Positions 36,655 to 46,091 of a stretch of 64,000 nt of DNA are shown one piece after another. Where the stretch lies: the NCBI RefSeq assembly GCF_001046635.1, contig NZ_KQ130452.1, positions 918,668 to 982,667 on the forward strand, in the 5' to 3' direction. A program made the translations under genes and the position numbers. The notes under the pieces were generated by a model, which saw only the letters and a program-made list of their open reading frames with translations, had not been told where the DNA came from and searched no databases. The stretch's first letter is position 1. Each line of letters starts with the position of its first letter. The stretch is from Novosphingobium barchaimii LL02 (GTDB lineage Bacteria; Pseudomonadota; Alphaproteobacteria; Sphingomonadales; Sphingomonadaceae).

Positions 36655-37296
36655 ATGCGCAAATACTGGCTCAACGCGGTCATCGTCGCGGGAATTCTCG
36701 CGACGCCCGCAATCGCACGGCAGGACGACAAGGCGATCACCAACCGCGATCCCGACGCCGTGGATGTCGCCAAGACCCCGATGAACGATCTTAACGTGGG
36801 CCGCGATGGCGAGATTCCGCCTTTGCTGGTGAAGGCGACCGCGCAGCCCTATGCCATGGCGGGGCTGGGCAAGTGCCGCCAGATCGCTGGCGCGATTCAG
36901 GAACTGGACGAAGTACTGGGGCCCGACATCGATCTGCCTCAAGCTGAACGTGACCGGATAAGCGCTGGCCGCGTGGGGAAGTGGGTGGTCGCGTCCTTTA
37001 TCCCCTTCCGCGGCCTTATCCGCGAAGTCTCGGGCGCCAACGCGCAGGACCGCAAGGTCAACGCGGCGATCCAGGCGGGCCTCACCCGGCGCGGATATCT
37101 CAAGGGCCTGGGCCAGGCGAAGGGGTGCCGCTATCCGGCATCGCCCGCGCCCGCCAGCGTCGTTCAGGCGCGTCTCGACGAGATAAAGAGTGCGGAAAAG
37201 AAGGAGGCCAAGAGCGGCAAGAGAAAAGGCAAGGACGACGGCGAACTGGCCTTCAAGTCCGAGCCCGACGTAAGGCAGCCCGTCCCCAAGAACTGA
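36655..37296 (+). CDS. exported protein of unknown function
   Basis: A 213-aa protein with a signal peptide (MRKYWLNAVIVAGILATPAIA) and no known domain. The mature part has LLVKATAQPYAMAGLGKCRQIAGAIQELDEVLGPDID and a WVVASFIPFRGLIREVSGAN segment with two Cys (about residues 74 and 157) that could pair. The C-terminal 40 residues are highly charged (KKEAKSGKRKGKDD). It lies 109 bp after the YpfJ-like gene and 129 bp before a lipoprotein gene. I do not recognise it beyond being a conserved-looking sphingomonad exported protein. Confidence 0.75.
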   Translation: MRKYWLNAVIVAGILATPAIARQDDKAITNRDPDAVDVAKTPMNDLNVGRDGEIPPLLVKATAQPYAMAGLGKCRQIAGAIQELDEVLGPDIDLPQAERDRISAGRVGKWVVASFIPFRGLIREVSGANAQDRKVNAAIQAGLTRRGYLKGLGQAKGCRYPASPAPASVVQARLDEIKSAEKKEAKSGKRKGKDDGELAFKSEPDVRQPVPKN

Positions 37297-37425
37297 GTCC
37301 TCACCAAGGGCTGCATCCGCCGCGTCGACTCCGCTGCTCGACGCGGCTGCAGGAACATGGCCTGGGCTTTTCCGTTGTGATCGCAGGCCGACAGCACAGG
37401 CCGGGATGACGATGAGGATTGCCGG

Positions 37426-38202
37426 ATGAGATTTTCCAACCATCTGACCGTGCCGCTGCTGGGCATATTCGCGCTGGTCGCCTCCGGGTGCGGCGATAGC
37501 GGCGAGCAGCCCGCACCGGCGCCCTCCAGCAAGTCCGCCGAGCTAAGCGGCGATGCCGCGACCAGCGAGCTGGCGTCGCCATCATCTTCGTCGAGCCTCG
37601 CGGTCCAGGAGAAGCCGGCGACCGCTATCCAGGCACCTTCATCCTCCGCCCCCCTATCCTGCGCGGCGGACATCGGCGAGAGCGCCGCGCGCAAGCTGGT
37701 CGCGCAGTGCCGGGCCGTATCGCCCGCTACGCGCCCGCCGTGCAACGCGGAAAACTCCTGCGCCATGATCCGCAACGAAGTCGCGCGCGGCTGCGCTATC
37801 CTTGGCGAAGACTTCGTAAAGACACCTGCTTGCGCTTCGGATCCCATTGGCCGCGAGGCCGCTGCCGACCTTGTCCGGCGCTTCTACGATGCCGTCAACG
37901 CGCGTGACTATGCCGCAGCATGGTCGCTATGGGGGCCAGACGGCAATCCCGCGCAGACGCTTGACCAGTTCGCCAGCGGCTACGCCCAGACCCGCCGAAC
38001 CCATGTGGAGATCGGCAAGGTCTCAAGCATCGAGGGCGGCGCCGGGTCGATTTATGTGACGGTGCCTGTAACGATCGACGCCGAACTGGACGATGGCAGA
38101 CACCAGCGTTTCACCGGCAGCTACGACCTGCGCCAGATCAATCGCGGCATGGGCATCTCGCAAGGCTGGCATATCACGACCGCGAAGCTGCGCCCCGCAT
38201 GA
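37426..38202 (+). CDS. putative lipoprotein with NTF2-like domain
   Basis: A 258-aa lipoprotein: signal MRFSNHLTVPLLGIFALVASGC with lipobox and Cys22, then a low-complexity Ser/Ala/Pro linker to about residue 75, and a domain with several Cys (SCAADIG, QCRAVSP, PCNAENSCAM, GCAILG). The C-terminal third (AAADLVRRFYDAVNARDYAAAWSLWG ... GWHITTAKLRPA) resembles NTF2-like proteins used in ligand binding. It ends 13 bp from the convergent uvrC gene. Function unknown. Confidence 0.78.
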   Translation: MRFSNHLTVPLLGIFALVASGCGDSGEQPAPAPSSKSAELSGDAATSELASPSSSSSLAVQEKPATAIQAPSSSAPLSCAADIGESAARKLVAQCRAVSPATRPPCNAENSCAMIRNEVARGCAILGEDFVKTPACASDPIGREAAADLVRRFYDAVNARDYAAAWSLWGPDGNPAQTLDQFASGYAQTRRTHVEIGKVSSIEGGAGSIYVTVPVTIDAELDDGRHQRFTGSYDLRQINRGMGISQGWHITTAKLRPA

Positions 38203-38215
38203 CCGGAAAGCCGTT

Positions 38216-40177
38216 TTATCCGCGCGGGTGGTAAAAGTCGTAGATCGTTTGAGCGACGGCTACGCTTACCCCCGGTGCACGCTGAAGATCTTCCAGGCTG
38301 GCCGCGCGCACTTTGCCCGCCGTGCCGAAATGCAGCAATAGCGCTCTCTTCCTCGCCGGGCCAATGCCGGGGATTTCATCCAGCGGACTGGCGCTGATCG
38401 CTCGGCTGCGCTTGGCGCGGTGGGCGCCGATGACGAAGCGATGGACTTCGTCGCGGAGACGCTGAAGATAGAACAGCACCGGCGAATTGACCGGCAGCAT
38501 CTTTTCGCGGCCATCAGGGAAGTGGAACACCTCGCGCCCTTCGCGGCCGTGATGCGGGCCCTTGGCGATGGCGATCAGCGCCACGTCCTCGATGCCGAGT
38601 TCCTCCAGCGCATCCTTCACCGCGTTCATCTGCCCCTTACCGCCATCGATAAGGACGAGATCGGGCCAGGTTCCGCCCTGCCGTTCCGGGTCTTCCTCCT
38701 GCACCCGGCCGAAACGGCGGGTCATGACCTCGCGCATCATTGCGAAGTCGTCGTCGCTCTGCGCGGTCTTGATGTTGAACTTGCGGTACTGGTTGTTGAT
38801 GAAACCCTCAGCCCCGGCGACGATCATGGCGCCGACGGCTTGCGTACCCTGGATATGGCTGTTGTCGTAGACCTCGATCCGCTGCGGTATGTCCGGCAGT
38901 TCGAGGAACTCTGCCATTTCGCGGTGGGTCCTGGCCTGCGTACCCCGCTCGGCAAGGCGGCGTTCGAGGGCCTCCACCGCGTTACGCGTGGCCTGCGCAA
39001 CCAGCTGCCGGCGACTGCCCCGCTGGGGGACCGAGATTTCCACCTTGCCGCCCGCCCCTTCGCGCAGGGCTTCGGCCAGAAGATCCGCCTCGGGCAGTTC
39101 GCGGTCGATCAGGATACAGCGCGCCGGGGGCACCTCCTCATAGAACTGGGCAAGGAAGCTCTGCATCACTTCCTCCTCGCTCAACCCCTCGGTGTGGGAA
39201 GGGAAGAACGCGCGGTGGCCCCAGTTCTGGCCGCCGCGGATGAAGAACGCCTGCACGCCCACCTGCCCGCCATGCGTTGCCATCGCAAAGATATCAGCGT
39301 TGTCGACGCCTTCGGCATTGATCGCCTGACTGCCTTGAATGAACGTGGCGGCGCGCAGGCGGTCGCGCAGCATAGCCGCGCGCTCGAAATCGAGATCCTG
39401 CGCGGCCTGCGCCATCTGCACCTCGATCTTGCGCTGCACCGCGTTGGACTTGCCGCCGAGGAAGTCCTTCGCCTCGCGCACCAGTTCCTCGTAGCCGGCC
39501 TCGTCTATGCGGCCCACGCACGGAGCCGAACAGCGCTTGATCTGGTAAAGCAGGCAGGGCCGGTCGCGCCGGGCAAAAAAGCTGTCGGTGCAGCTTCGCA
39601 GCAGGAACAGCTTCTGCAGGGCGTTGATCGTGGTGTTCACCGAACCGGCGCTGGCGAAGGGGCCATAGTAATTGCCCTTCAGCCGCCGCGCGCCGCGATG
39701 CTTCATGATGCGGGGATATTCATGATCGGTACGCAGCAGGATGAAAGGGAACGATTTGTCGTCGCGCAGCAGTACGTTGTATGGCGGGCGGAAGCGCTTG
39801 ATAAGCTGCGCTTCGAGCAACAGCGCCTCGGCCTCGGAATTGGTGGTGACGATGGTCATCGAGCGTGTCTGGCTGACCATGCGCTGCAGGCGGCCGGGCA
39901 GGCGTTCCCATTGCGTATAGTTGGCTACGCGGTTCTTCAGCGCCCGCGCCTTGCCGACATAGAGCACATCGCCGCGCGCATCCTGCATGCGGTAGACGCC
40001 GGGCTTGACCGGCAGGGTGCGTACGGTGTCGCGGATCACCTCGACCCCTGCCTGGAGATCGGGCTGTTCAGAGCCGCGTATGCTCGAAACCGCGCGCTCC
40101 TCGTTGAAGCGTTCGGTGCCATTGGGGGTGCCTTGAGTACCGGCAGGTGTTCGCGCCATGCCCGTCAGATAGGGCAT
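38216..40177 (-). CDS. uvrC: excinuclease ABC subunit C
   Basis: Nuclease that makes both incisions in nucleotide-excision repair. The 653-aa product has the GIY-YIG nuclease domain (KPGVYRMQDARGDVLYVGKA, about residues 48-68), a Cys-rich patch (SAPCVGRID), the UVR segment (QDLDFERAAMLRDRLRA), the RNase H-like half (EVYDNSHIQGTQAVGAMIVA, LVLIDGGKGQMNAV) and C-terminal helix-hairpin-helix motifs (IPGIGPARKRALL). Start candidates are ATG at 40177 or 40159; both lie inside a 13-bp hairpin, and neither has a good ribosome binding site. A longer upstream frame lies in the TonB receptor 3' end and is not coding. Confidence 0.96.
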   Translation of the reverse strand: MPYLTGMARTPAGTQGTPNGTERFNEERAVSSIRGSEQPDLQAGVEVIRDTVRTLPVKPGVYRMQDARGDVLYVGKARALKNRVANYTQWERLPGRLQRMVSQTRSMTIVTTNSEAEALLLEAQLIKRFRPPYNVLLRDDKSFPFILLRTDHEYPRIMKHRGARRLKGNYYGPFASAGSVNTTINALQKLFLLRSCTDSFFARRDRPCLLYQIKRCSAPCVGRIDEAGYEELVREAKDFLGGKSNAVQRKIEVQMAQAAQDLDFERAAMLRDRLRAATFIQGSQAINAEGVDNADIFAMATHGGQVGVQAFFIRGGQNWGHRAFFPSHTEGLSEEEVMQSFLAQFYEEVPPARCILIDRELPEADLLAEALREGAGGKVEISVPQRGSRRQLVAQATRNAVEALERRLAERGTQARTHREMAEFLELPDIPQRIEVYDNSHIQGTQAVGAMIVAGAEGFINNQYRKFNIKTAQSDDDFAMMREVMTRRFGRVQEEDPERQGGTWPDLVLIDGGKGQMNAVKDALEELGIEDVALIAIAKGPHHGREGREVFHFPDGREKMLPVNSPVLFYLQRLRDEVHRFVIGAHRAKRSRAISASPLDEIPGIGPARKRALLLHFGTAGKVRAASLEDLQRAPGVSVAVAQTIYDFYHPRG

Positions 40178-40184
40178 GGCGCGA
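40151..40184 (-). repeat. 13-bp hairpin over the uvrC start codons
   Basis: TCGCGCCATGCCC (40151-40163) and GGGCATGGCGCGA (40172-40184) form a perfect 13-bp inverted repeat with an 8-base loop. It lies between the TonB receptor stop (40215) and uvrC. Both candidate uvrC ATGs sit within the arms. It could be a terminator for the receptor gene (no T-run) or a translational control element. Confidence 0.6.
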
Positions 40185-40214
40185 AGGATCGGTAGACCCG
40201 CCGGTCCTATATCC

Positions 40215-43200
40215 TCAGAACATCTTGCGGAAATCGATGCCGACCACGCGGCCCTGCGGATTGCGATAAGCGCGCTGGTAGGCAAGCGGCACCGCACCGT
40301 TCTCATCCGTGACGCGCTGACGCGAATCGAGGAGGTTGTCGGCCACGAAGGAAAGGCGCGTGCCCTTGAGGAACGGCATTTTCGCGACGAGTGCCTCGTT
40401 GCGGCCCAGATCGGCGAAGATGCGCAGCGAAAGATCGAACGTGCTGCCGAAGCGCAGATCCGAACTGCCCGGCTGGCCAGAGCCATTGACCTTCGCAGGT
40501 GCTTCCCACTCGGCCTTCAGGCGCAGGCCGTAGCCGTTCTTGAACAGCCCGCCCTCTGCCTCGATAGCATGGCGCGGCGTGCCGCCTGCGCCGATGGCAT
40601 CGCCGTTGAGCTGATCGAGGATCGGCACGCCCGGCGCGATGCGGACCGTGTCGGTAAAGCGCCAGGTATGGTAGACCGCGATGTTCCAGCGGCTGCCGGG
40701 GCCGCGCCCGCCGGGGCCCATACCCATGCCGCCGCCGGGACCGCCTGGGCCTCCGGCACCGCGCGGGCCGCTTCTGTCGCCGGAACCTTCCGCGCGGGTT
40801 CCACCCGGACCGCCGGCTTCCGCCGCAGGAGGACCGCCCGCAAAGCGCATCTCGCGCATGGTATCGCCCGCCTGCGCGGGCGCAGCGCCCTGCCCGGTCC
40901 CATCGGCGGAGCAAAACCGTTGGCGCAGCTGTGCCAGACGCTCGGGATCGACCTTGCCGTCCGCGCCCATCAGCCGCTCCCGCATACGGTCAGGCAGGCT
41001 GGCAACATCCGGCGGACCGCTGCCACCCGCACACAGCGCGGTACGAAGTCGCTCGAAGCGCTGCGGATCGGGGACACCGCCCGCACCCGGCCCGGCAGCT
41101 CCCTCGGCCGCGCAGGCGCGCGTCTTGAATTCGGCCAGCTTGGCCGGGTCGATCTTGCCGTCCGCGCCGATGAGACGCTCGCGCATACGTTCGGGAATCT
41201 TCGAAAGATCGGGCTCACCGGCCCCGGGCGCGCAAAGCTGCTGGCGCATCGCCGCAAAGCGCGAGGGGTCAAAGGACGGACGCGCGCCCGGCGTCGCCGA
41301 AGACTGCCCCTCCCGCGTCTGCCCGCCCAGCGTCTGGACGCCCGGCATCGGCCCGGTCGCCCCGACGACCGGCCCGCCGGTGCCTGCGCTGCGCCGCGCC
41401 GAAGCGCCCTCGGAACCGCCCCGGGCCTCGCCGCTGCCCGAACCCGACGACCCAGCGCCGCCAAGACTGCCGGACAGATTGATACCCCAGCGCAGCGACG
41501 AGCTTTTGACCTCGTCGAATGTCACCGCGCGGCGGTCGATGGCGATCAGGTTGCCGTCACCGTCGCGGGTCACGCGGCCGGGGAATGCCGACTCGATCGC
41601 CGGGGTGAGCAGCGGGAACGCCTGCGTCACATCACTCGAACGGTTGCGGAAATATTCGACGAGAAGATTGGAGCGCTGCATGAACGGCAGCTTCCACTGC
41701 GCCGAAATCTTCCAGTCGCGCTGCGTTTCCTTCTTCAGATCGGGATTGCCGCCGCTGGTCACGTTGACCAATGCGCTGGTCGCCTTGGTGAAATCGTAGA
41801 CGGCAACATTGTAGGTCAGGATCGTCGGCGCGGCCAGCTGCGTCAGCTTGGGCGCCGCTTCGTCGACGATATAGCTGGCCTGAAGAGTCAGAGTGTCGGT
41901 GGGCGACCACGTGAGGCCCGCGCTCCAGTCCTTGAGCGTGCCGAAATCGGAAAGGTGGTCCAGCCCGCCGCTCAGATTCAGGGTGATATCGCCTACCGCG
42001 CCGAGGAAATCCTCACCCTTGCTGGTCAGCGGCAGAGCCAGGTTGACGCCGCCCAGCACGTCGCCGCGCTTGAGAGTGACGGCGCCGAAGGTTGTACGGG
42101 TATCCTCGCTTACCGAGCGGTCGAAATCGTATCCGGCCTTGACGGTCAGGTTCGCCTCGCCCGCGGGCATGCGGAACGGCTTGCCCGAGATAGTCGCGAG
42201 GTTGGACAGCGTCAGCTGGCGCGTGGTGGCGACATCAACCCCGGCGCCGGGCACGAAGGGCAGCGCCCCGTCTATCGCCAGCGTTCCGGCCAGCGCCGCA
42301 TCAGCCAGCGCAGAGGTGTCCCGCCTGCGATCGACGCGGGTATTGGTATCGACATAAGTGGCGTTGGACGTGGCGCTAAGCTGCCATTCCCCGATCAGCG
42401 TCGAATAACCGAGGCCGCCCTCGAACGTGTCGGATACCGAGCGGGTGGTAAGCGGATCAGGTAGCGTACGCAGCGCGTTTTCGCCTGCGCCGTTGGTCAG
42501 CGTGACGGCATCCAGACCCGATAGCGACGTCGTCTGCGAGCGCGTGTAACCGCCCGTCGCCGTGAGCGAGCCACCAAAGCCGCCATCACCAAGGCCTTGA
42601 GTCATCGTGCCTTCCAGCACAAATTCGGAATCGCTCGCCGCCAGGCTGCGATAGCGTGCAGGATCGGGATCGCCGGTGACGTTCGAAACGCGCGAGGCTT
42701 CCTGTTCGATGTTGCGCTCCGCCTCGGTCAGCATGGATGTCTGGTCAAGCTTGGCGGTGACGTTGTAGCGGCGCGGCCCGGCGACTTTGAACAGGCCGGT
42801 TTCCAGCTCGTAATTGTCATAGCCGCCGCGCGTCGGGCGGTTGTACTCGTCCGAGGTGGTGACGGCGGCAAACTCGTTCTTGAGGATGATGTTCACCACC
42901 CGCTGGCTCGCCGCATAGCCAAAGCGCAGCGCCACTTCCTCGGGCAGCACCTCAAGGCGGCGGATCGCCTCTGGCGGGATATTGCGCATCTCGCGGAAGC
43001 TGGTGATGCGCTGGCCGTTGAGCAGCATCACCGGCCGACCGTCGCCGCGCCCGCGTCCGCTACCGGTCTGCGGGCTGATCGCGTCGAGCAGTTCCTCGAT
43101 CGAGCTTACGCCGTAGGAGGCAATGTCCTCTTCGTCGAATACTTCGATCGGTTGCTGCGGCACGTCGATCTGGCCGATGATGCGCGGCGACATGACGAGG

Positions 43201-43337
43201 ATCTCGTCGCCGTGAACTTCGAGCGAATCGTCGTTTTTATCGTCTTTCTCGACCATTGGCGCCGGCGCTTCCGCGGCCATCGCAACAGCAGGCATGCCCA
43301 GACATGCAACCAGGCTGATCAGAGGTAAGGAACGCAA
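40215..43337 (-). CDS. TonB-dependent receptor with Cys-repeat insertion
   Basis: A 1040-aa outer-membrane receptor. Signal peptide [21 protein letters not shown]; plug domain with [29 protein letters not shown] and [15 protein letters not shown]; beta-barrel to the C-terminal Phe ([10 protein letters not shown]). I chose TTG at 43337 because GCGGAGA lies at proper distance and gives a normal signal peptide; ATG at 43397 is the alternative (20 more residues). Odd: about 260 residues (around 623-884) are inserted in the barrel region. They contain a Gly/Ser stretch, two 67-residue Cys-containing repeats, and a Gly/Pro-rich stretch. The insertion probably forms an exposed loop. The substrate is unknown. 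The uvrC gene follows 38 bp downstream. Confidence 0.88.
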   Translation of the reverse strand: MRSLPLISLVACLGMPAVAMAAEAPAPMVEKDDKNDDSLEVHGDEILVMSPRIIGQIDVPQQPIEVFDEEDIASYGVSSIEELLDAISPQTGSGRGRGDGRPVMLLNGQRITSFREMRNIPPEAIRRLEVLPEEVALRFGYAASQRVVNIILKNEFAAVTTSDEYNRPTRGGYDNYELETGLFKVAGPRRYNVTAKLDQTSMLTEAERNIEQEASRVSNVTGDPDPARYRSLAASDSEFVLEGTMTQGLGDGGFGGSLTATGGYTRSQTTSLSGLDAVTLTNGAGENALRTLPDPLTTRSVSDTFEGGLGYSTLIGEWQLSATSNATYVDTNTRVDRRRDTSALADAALAGTLAIDGALPFVPGAGVDVATTRQLTLSNLATISGKPFRMPAGEANLTVKAGYDFDRSVSEDTRTTFGAVTLKRGDVLGGVNLALPLTSKGEDFLGAVGDITLNLSGGLDHLSDFGTLKDWSAGLTWSPTDTLTLQASYIVDEAAPKLTQLAAPTILTYNVAVYDFTKATSALVNVTSGGNPDLKKETQRDWKISAQWKLPFMQRSNLLVEYFRNRSSDVTQAFPLLTPAIESAFPGRVTRDGDGNLIAIDRRAVTFDEVKSSSLRWGINLSGSLGGAGSSGSGSGEARGGSEGASARRSAGTGGPVVGATGPMPGVQTLGGQTREGQSSATPGARPSFDPSRFAAMRQQLCAPGAGEPDLSKIPERMRERLIGADGKIDPAKLAEFKTRACAAEGAAGPGAGGVPDPQRFERLRTALCAGGSGPPDVASLPDRMRERLMGADGKVDPERLAQLRQRFCSADGTGQGAAPAQAGDTMREMRFAGGPPAAEAGGPGGTRAEGSGDRSGPRGAGGPGGPGGGMGMGPGGRGPGSRWNIAVYHTWRFTDTVRIAPGVPILDQLNGDAIGAGGTPRHAIEAEGGLFKNGYGLRLKAEWEAPAKVNGSGQPGSSDLRFGSTFDLSLRIFADLGRNEALVAKMPFLKGTRLSFVADNLLDSRQRVTDENGAVPLAYQRAYRNPQGRVVGIDFRKMF
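40896..41270 (-). repeat. two tandem repeats inside the TonB receptor gene
   Basis: Unit 1 (41070-41270) and unit 2 (40896-41069) encode aligned segments beginning DPSRF and DPQRF, each with Cys at positions 13 and 53 and the core RMRERL-G-ADGK-DP. About 32 of 58 positions are identical by eye. The ADGK(I/V)DP part resembles a degenerate EF-hand-like loop. Flanks are Gly/Ser- and Gly/Pro-rich (to 41470 and 40687). Confidence 0.85.
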
Positions 43338-43681
43338 GTGCAGTCTCCGCCAAGAGCATTTGTTCAAAATTCGATGTTCCTCGCCCTGACGTCCCATTGC
43401 CTCGGGCTCATTCGAACCACAAGCCACTGCGCCGTATCATTTTGTCGCAATTGTCTTGCGCTGCGATGAACCGGGAAACGCGCATTAAGACCGCGCAGCG
43501 CCCCGCACTTCATCGCGCACCCTTGCGTAAGTATAGTTCCCGGGCACGTCGGCCGGCATCAAGGCCCGAACCCCAAAAACTGCCCCCTGTGGATTTCCCA
43601 ACCCTTTGCCGAGGCTTCCATTTTGGCAAGGCGCTGGTTATGCCACTTGCGACACACCGGAAGGTACGGACCCGATCGCCA
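43338..43681. other. divergent intergenic region, TonB receptor and infA
   Basis: This 344-bp stretch (shorter if the receptor starts at 43397) separates the receptor gene and infA. I see no coding sequence, RNA or strong inverted repeat. It should hold promoters for both genes. GTTC occurs twice (TTGTTCAAAATTCGATGTTCC) but with a 10-base spacer, so it does not fit the LexA spacing. Confidence 0.5.
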
Positions 43682-43933
43682 ATGGCGAAAGAAGAACTCC
43701 TGGAGATGCGCGGCCGCGTGGTCGAACTTCTACCCAACGCGATGTTTCGCGTGGAGTTGGAAAACGGTCATGAAATCCTGGGACATACTGCTGGCAAGAT
43801 GCGCAAGAACCGAATCCGCGTGCTGGTCGGCGACGAGGTTCTTGTGGAACTGACGCCTTATGATCTTTCCAAGGGCCGCGTTACCTATCGTTTCATGCCC
43901 GGTCGCGGCGGTCCCGGTCAGTTTGGCGGTTGA
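43682..43933 (+). CDS. infA: translation initiation factor IF-1
   Basis: An 83-aa OB-fold protein that binds the ribosomal A site during initiation. It begins [66 protein letters not shown]-type sequence, nearly canonical. The usual family length is about 72 residues ending at TYRF; here a Gly-rich tail ([12 protein letters not shown]) follows. The ATG at 43682 is the natural start. maf follows 59 bp downstream. Confidence 0.96.
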   Translation: MAKEELLEMRGRVVELLPNAMFRVELENGHEILGHTAGKMRKNRIRVLVGDEVLVELTPYDLSKGRVTYRFMPGRGGPGQFGG

Positions 43934-43992
43934 TCTGCCACCCGGCAACGCTACAGGCGAAGCCCCTTCCCTCGACACTGGTGCCAAAGCTG

Positions 43993-44562
43993 ATGCCCCA
44001 ACTAGTCCTGGCATCGGCCAGCCCCCGCAGGCGCGAACTGATCGCCCGCCTTGGCATAACGCCGGACGCCATCGAAGCCGCCGACATCGACGAAACCCCG
44101 CAGCCCCGCGAAGTGCCGCGCGACTATGCCCGCCGCATGGCCCGCGAAAAAGCGCTGGCCATCTGCGCGCCGGATGCCTGCGTCCTGGCGGGTGACACGG
44201 TGGTCGCCTGCGGCCGCCGCATCCTGTCCAAGGCCGAGGACGAGGCCACTGCGCGCGCCTGCCTGGCGCTGCTCTCCGGCCGCCGTCACCGTGTGCTCTC
44301 GGCCATCGCGCTGCGCAGCCCCGACGGCACCCTGCGCGAACGCCTGAGCGAGACGATCGTGCGCTTCAAGCAGCTCAGCCATGCCGAGATCGAAGCCTAC
44401 ATCGCCGGCGGCGAATGGGAGGGCAAGGCCGGCGGCTATGCCATTCAGGGCAGCGCCGAGGGGCTCATCGTATCTATTTCCGGCAGCCACTCGGGCGTCG
44501 TCGGGCTCCCCCTGTTCGAAACGCGCGCGCTGCTGCTCGCGGCGGGCTTCGCCCTTGGCTGA
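43993..44562 (+). CDS. Maf-family nucleotide pyrophosphatase
   Basis: A 189-aa house-cleaning pyrophosphatase acting on non-canonical or modified nucleoside triphosphates; members have been linked to septum control. Motifs: [14 protein letters not shown] at the start, ILAGDTVVA-type strand ([13 protein letters not shown]), [19 protein letters not shown] and [13 protein letters not shown], all Maf signatures. The ATG at 43993 gives the canonical start; a TTG upstream is in-frame but overlaps infA. The stop overlaps the next gene's TTG start, so the pair is coupled. Confidence 0.93.
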   Translation: MPQLVLASASPRRRELIARLGITPDAIEAADIDETPQPREVPRDYARRMAREKALAICAPDACVLAGDTVVACGRRILSKAEDEATARACLALLSGRRHRVLSAIALRSPDGTLRERLSETIVRFKQLSHAEIEAYIAGGEWEGKAGGYAIQGSAEGLIVSISGSHSGVVGLPLFETRALLLAAGFALG

Positions 44563-45529
44563 ATGGCTCATCGAGGACGGGATCGGCGAAACCCGCGCGA
44601 TCCTGGTAGAGGACGGCCAGGTCCTTGCCGCCCGGCTGGACTGGCCCGGCCGCCTTGCCGCCGGTGAAGTGGCCGATGCCGTTCTGACTTCCCGCCGCGC
44701 CGGATCGCCGCGCGGCACCGTTCGTTTCGATTCGGGTGAGGAAGCCCTGGTGGACGGCCTGCCGACTTCCGCCAGCCAAGGCGCCCGCCAGCGCGTGATC
44801 GTGACCCGCGCCGCCATGGCCGAAACCGGACGCCTCAAGCGCGCGCAGGCCCGGGCCAGCGACCTGCCTGTCCGCCCGGCCCCGACGCTCGCACAATCCC
44901 TGCAGGCAGGCGGCCTCCCGGTGCGCACCCTGCGCCGCTTCCCCGAAGACCCATGGCCGGAAATCATTGCCGAAGCGCTGGACGGCGTTATTGATTTCGA
45001 AGGCGGCTCCCTGGTGGTGACGCCGACGCCCGCCATGACGCTGATCGACATCGACGGCACCCTACCCCCCCGCGCACTGGCGCTGGCTGCCGTGCCCGCG
45101 ATCGCCGACGCCGTGGGGCGGCTCGACCTTGCAGGGTCGATCGGCATCGACTTCCCGTCGCTTGAACGCAAAGAGGACCGCCGCGCGGTGGACGAGGCGC
45201 TGGCCGCCGCGCTGGACCACTGGCCCCATCAACGCACGGCGATGAACGGCTTCGGCTTCGTCCAACTGGTCGCCCGCCTCCAACGCCCCTCGATCGCGCA
45301 GCGCGTGCGCGCGGACCCCGCCGGCGCCGCTGCCCGCCTCCTGCTGCGCCGCGCCGAATCGGTGAGCGAGCCGGGCGCGTTGCTGCTTACCGCCCACCCC
45401 GCCGTGCGCGCAGCCACAACGGACGAGTGGCTCGCCCAGCTTGCCCGCCGCACCGGGCGCGTGCTTCGCTGGAACGAGGATCGCACCCTTGCGCTTGGCG
45501 GCGGATTCGCGCAGGCGCTGTCGTCATGA
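44555..45529 (+). CDS. short RNase G/E-type ribonuclease
   Basis: A 324-aa protein related to ribonuclease G/E. The catalytic segment DIDGT ([12 protein letters not shown]) and [23 protein letters not shown] match the DNase I-like RNase E/G core, as do the RIVTRAA-like and [11 protein letters not shown] segments. It is short: RNase G is about 490 aa, so the S1-like part and the C-terminal zinc-link region appear reduced or absent. The start is probably TTG at 44555, overlapping the maf stop; an ATG at 44563 is out of frame. The maf-rng-yacG order is common in alphaproteobacteria. Confidence 0.85.
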   Translation: MAEWLIEDGIGETRAILVEDGQVLAARLDWPGRLAAGEVADAVLTSRRAGSPRGTVRFDSGEEALVDGLPTSASQGARQRVIVTRAAMAETGRLKRAQARASDLPVRPAPTLAQSLQAGGLPVRTLRRFPEDPWPEIIAEALDGVIDFEGGSLVVTPTPAMTLIDIDGTLPPRALALAAVPAIADAVGRLDLAGSIGIDFPSLERKEDRRAVDEALAAALDHWPHQRTAMNGFGFVQLVARLQRPSIAQRVRADPAGAAARLLLRRAESVSEPGALLLTAHPAVRAATTDEWLAQLARRTGRVLRWNEDRTLALGGGFAQALSS

Positions 45530-45717
45530 CGACAACCGGACGCAAATGCCCCATCTGCGGCAAACCCCGCGTGGCAGAGCATACCCCCTTCTGCTCTAAG
45601 CGCTGCCGCGACCGCGATCTCCTGCAGTGGCTGGAAGATGGTTATGCCCTGCCCGGCCACCCTGCCGATCTGACCAGCGATGCGCCTGGCTTTGAGGACA
45701 ATCCACAGGACGATTGA
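45526..45717 (+). CDS. yacG: zinc protein YacG (DNA gyrase inhibitor)
   Basis: A 63-aa zinc-binding protein. The four Cys ligands are Cys8, Cys11, Cys23 and Cys27 (KCPICGKP ... PFCSKRCRD), followed by [13 protein letters not shown], typical of YacG, which inhibits DNA gyrase in E. coli. The ATG at 45526 overlaps the RNase gene stop (ATGA). Confidence 0.93.
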   Translation: MTTTGRKCPICGKPRVAEHTPFCSKRCRDRDLLQWLEDGYALPGHPADLTSDAPGFEDNPQDD

Positions 45718-45740
45718 AATTTTCTCGTCATCAAGGGCTT

Positions 45741-45761
45741 GCCAAGCTCCGCTGGCTTGGC
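45741..45761 (+). terminator. hairpin after yacG
   Basis: A 7-bp stem (GCCAAGC with GCTTGGC) and 7-base loop, 24 bp after the yacG stop and before tRNA-Phe. No T-run follows, so termination is only possible. Confidence 0.35.
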
Positions 45762-45817
45762 CATAGGCCCGCCACCAACCGCTGGTTACTCCCTTTCGGA
45801 GCGACCATGCAGGCAGT

Positions 45818-45893
45818 GCCCGAGTAGCTCAGTTGGTAGAGCATGCGACTGAAAATCGCAGTGTCGGCGGTTCGAATCCGTCCTCGGGCACCA
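45818..45893 (+). tRNA. tRNA-Phe (GAA)
   Basis: A 76-base tRNA with acceptor stem GCCCGAG pairing with CTCGGGC, a D-arm (GCTCAGTTGGTAGAGC), anticodon stem TGCGA/TCGCA, loop CTGAAAA with anticodon GAA at 45851-45853, a T-arm with TTCGAAT and encoded 3' ACCA. The encoded CCA is complete. Confidence 0.98.
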
Positions 45894-46091
45894 CTTTCCC
45901 CGTTCCTGAAAAATCGCTATGCAGATCACCTCGTTATTGAGGCCTTTTCTGGATGACCATGTGCCGTCCACATCGTTAGATGTCGCGGCATGTTGATCTT
46001 TAGTCGCAAATTGTCGCACCTGCGAAATGCACGCTTGCGAGGCTGCGGCATTGCTTCAATAGAACGAGACCTGACCTAGAAGGCGTGCGAC
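45894..46091. other. intergenic region between tRNA-Phe and the RND operon
   Basis: A 198-bp gap with no credible gene. A frame crossing the tRNA antisense strand is a known false ORF. GTCGCA occurs twice at 46003-46008 and 46013-46018, ten bases apart, near where the operon promoter should be; this might be a regulator site but is weak. A short CCTC/GAGG hairpin follows the tRNA. Confidence 0.4.

Noticed and set aside
38420-40195. Long frame antisense to uvrC (591 codons)
   Set aside because: Antisense shadow; uvrC on the other strand carries all the family motifs.
40176-42464. Long frame antisense to the large TonB receptor (762 codons)
   Set aside because: Shadow of the receptor's third-position GC bias; its product has no domain, no signal and odd composition.
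43364-43382. GTTC pair upstream of the TonB receptor, possible LexA box
   Set aside because: The spacer is 10 bases, not 7, so it does not match the alphaproteobacterial LexA site.
46003-46018. Direct repeat GTCGCA-N4-GTCGCA before the RND operon
   Set aside because: Short and could occur by chance; no matching regulator gene nearby.
45786-46019. Open frame antisense to tRNA-Phe whose product contains a SNRRHCDFQSHALPTELLG-like stretch
   Set aside because: This is a well-known false protein produced by translating the antisense strand of a tRNA gene; it is not a real gene.
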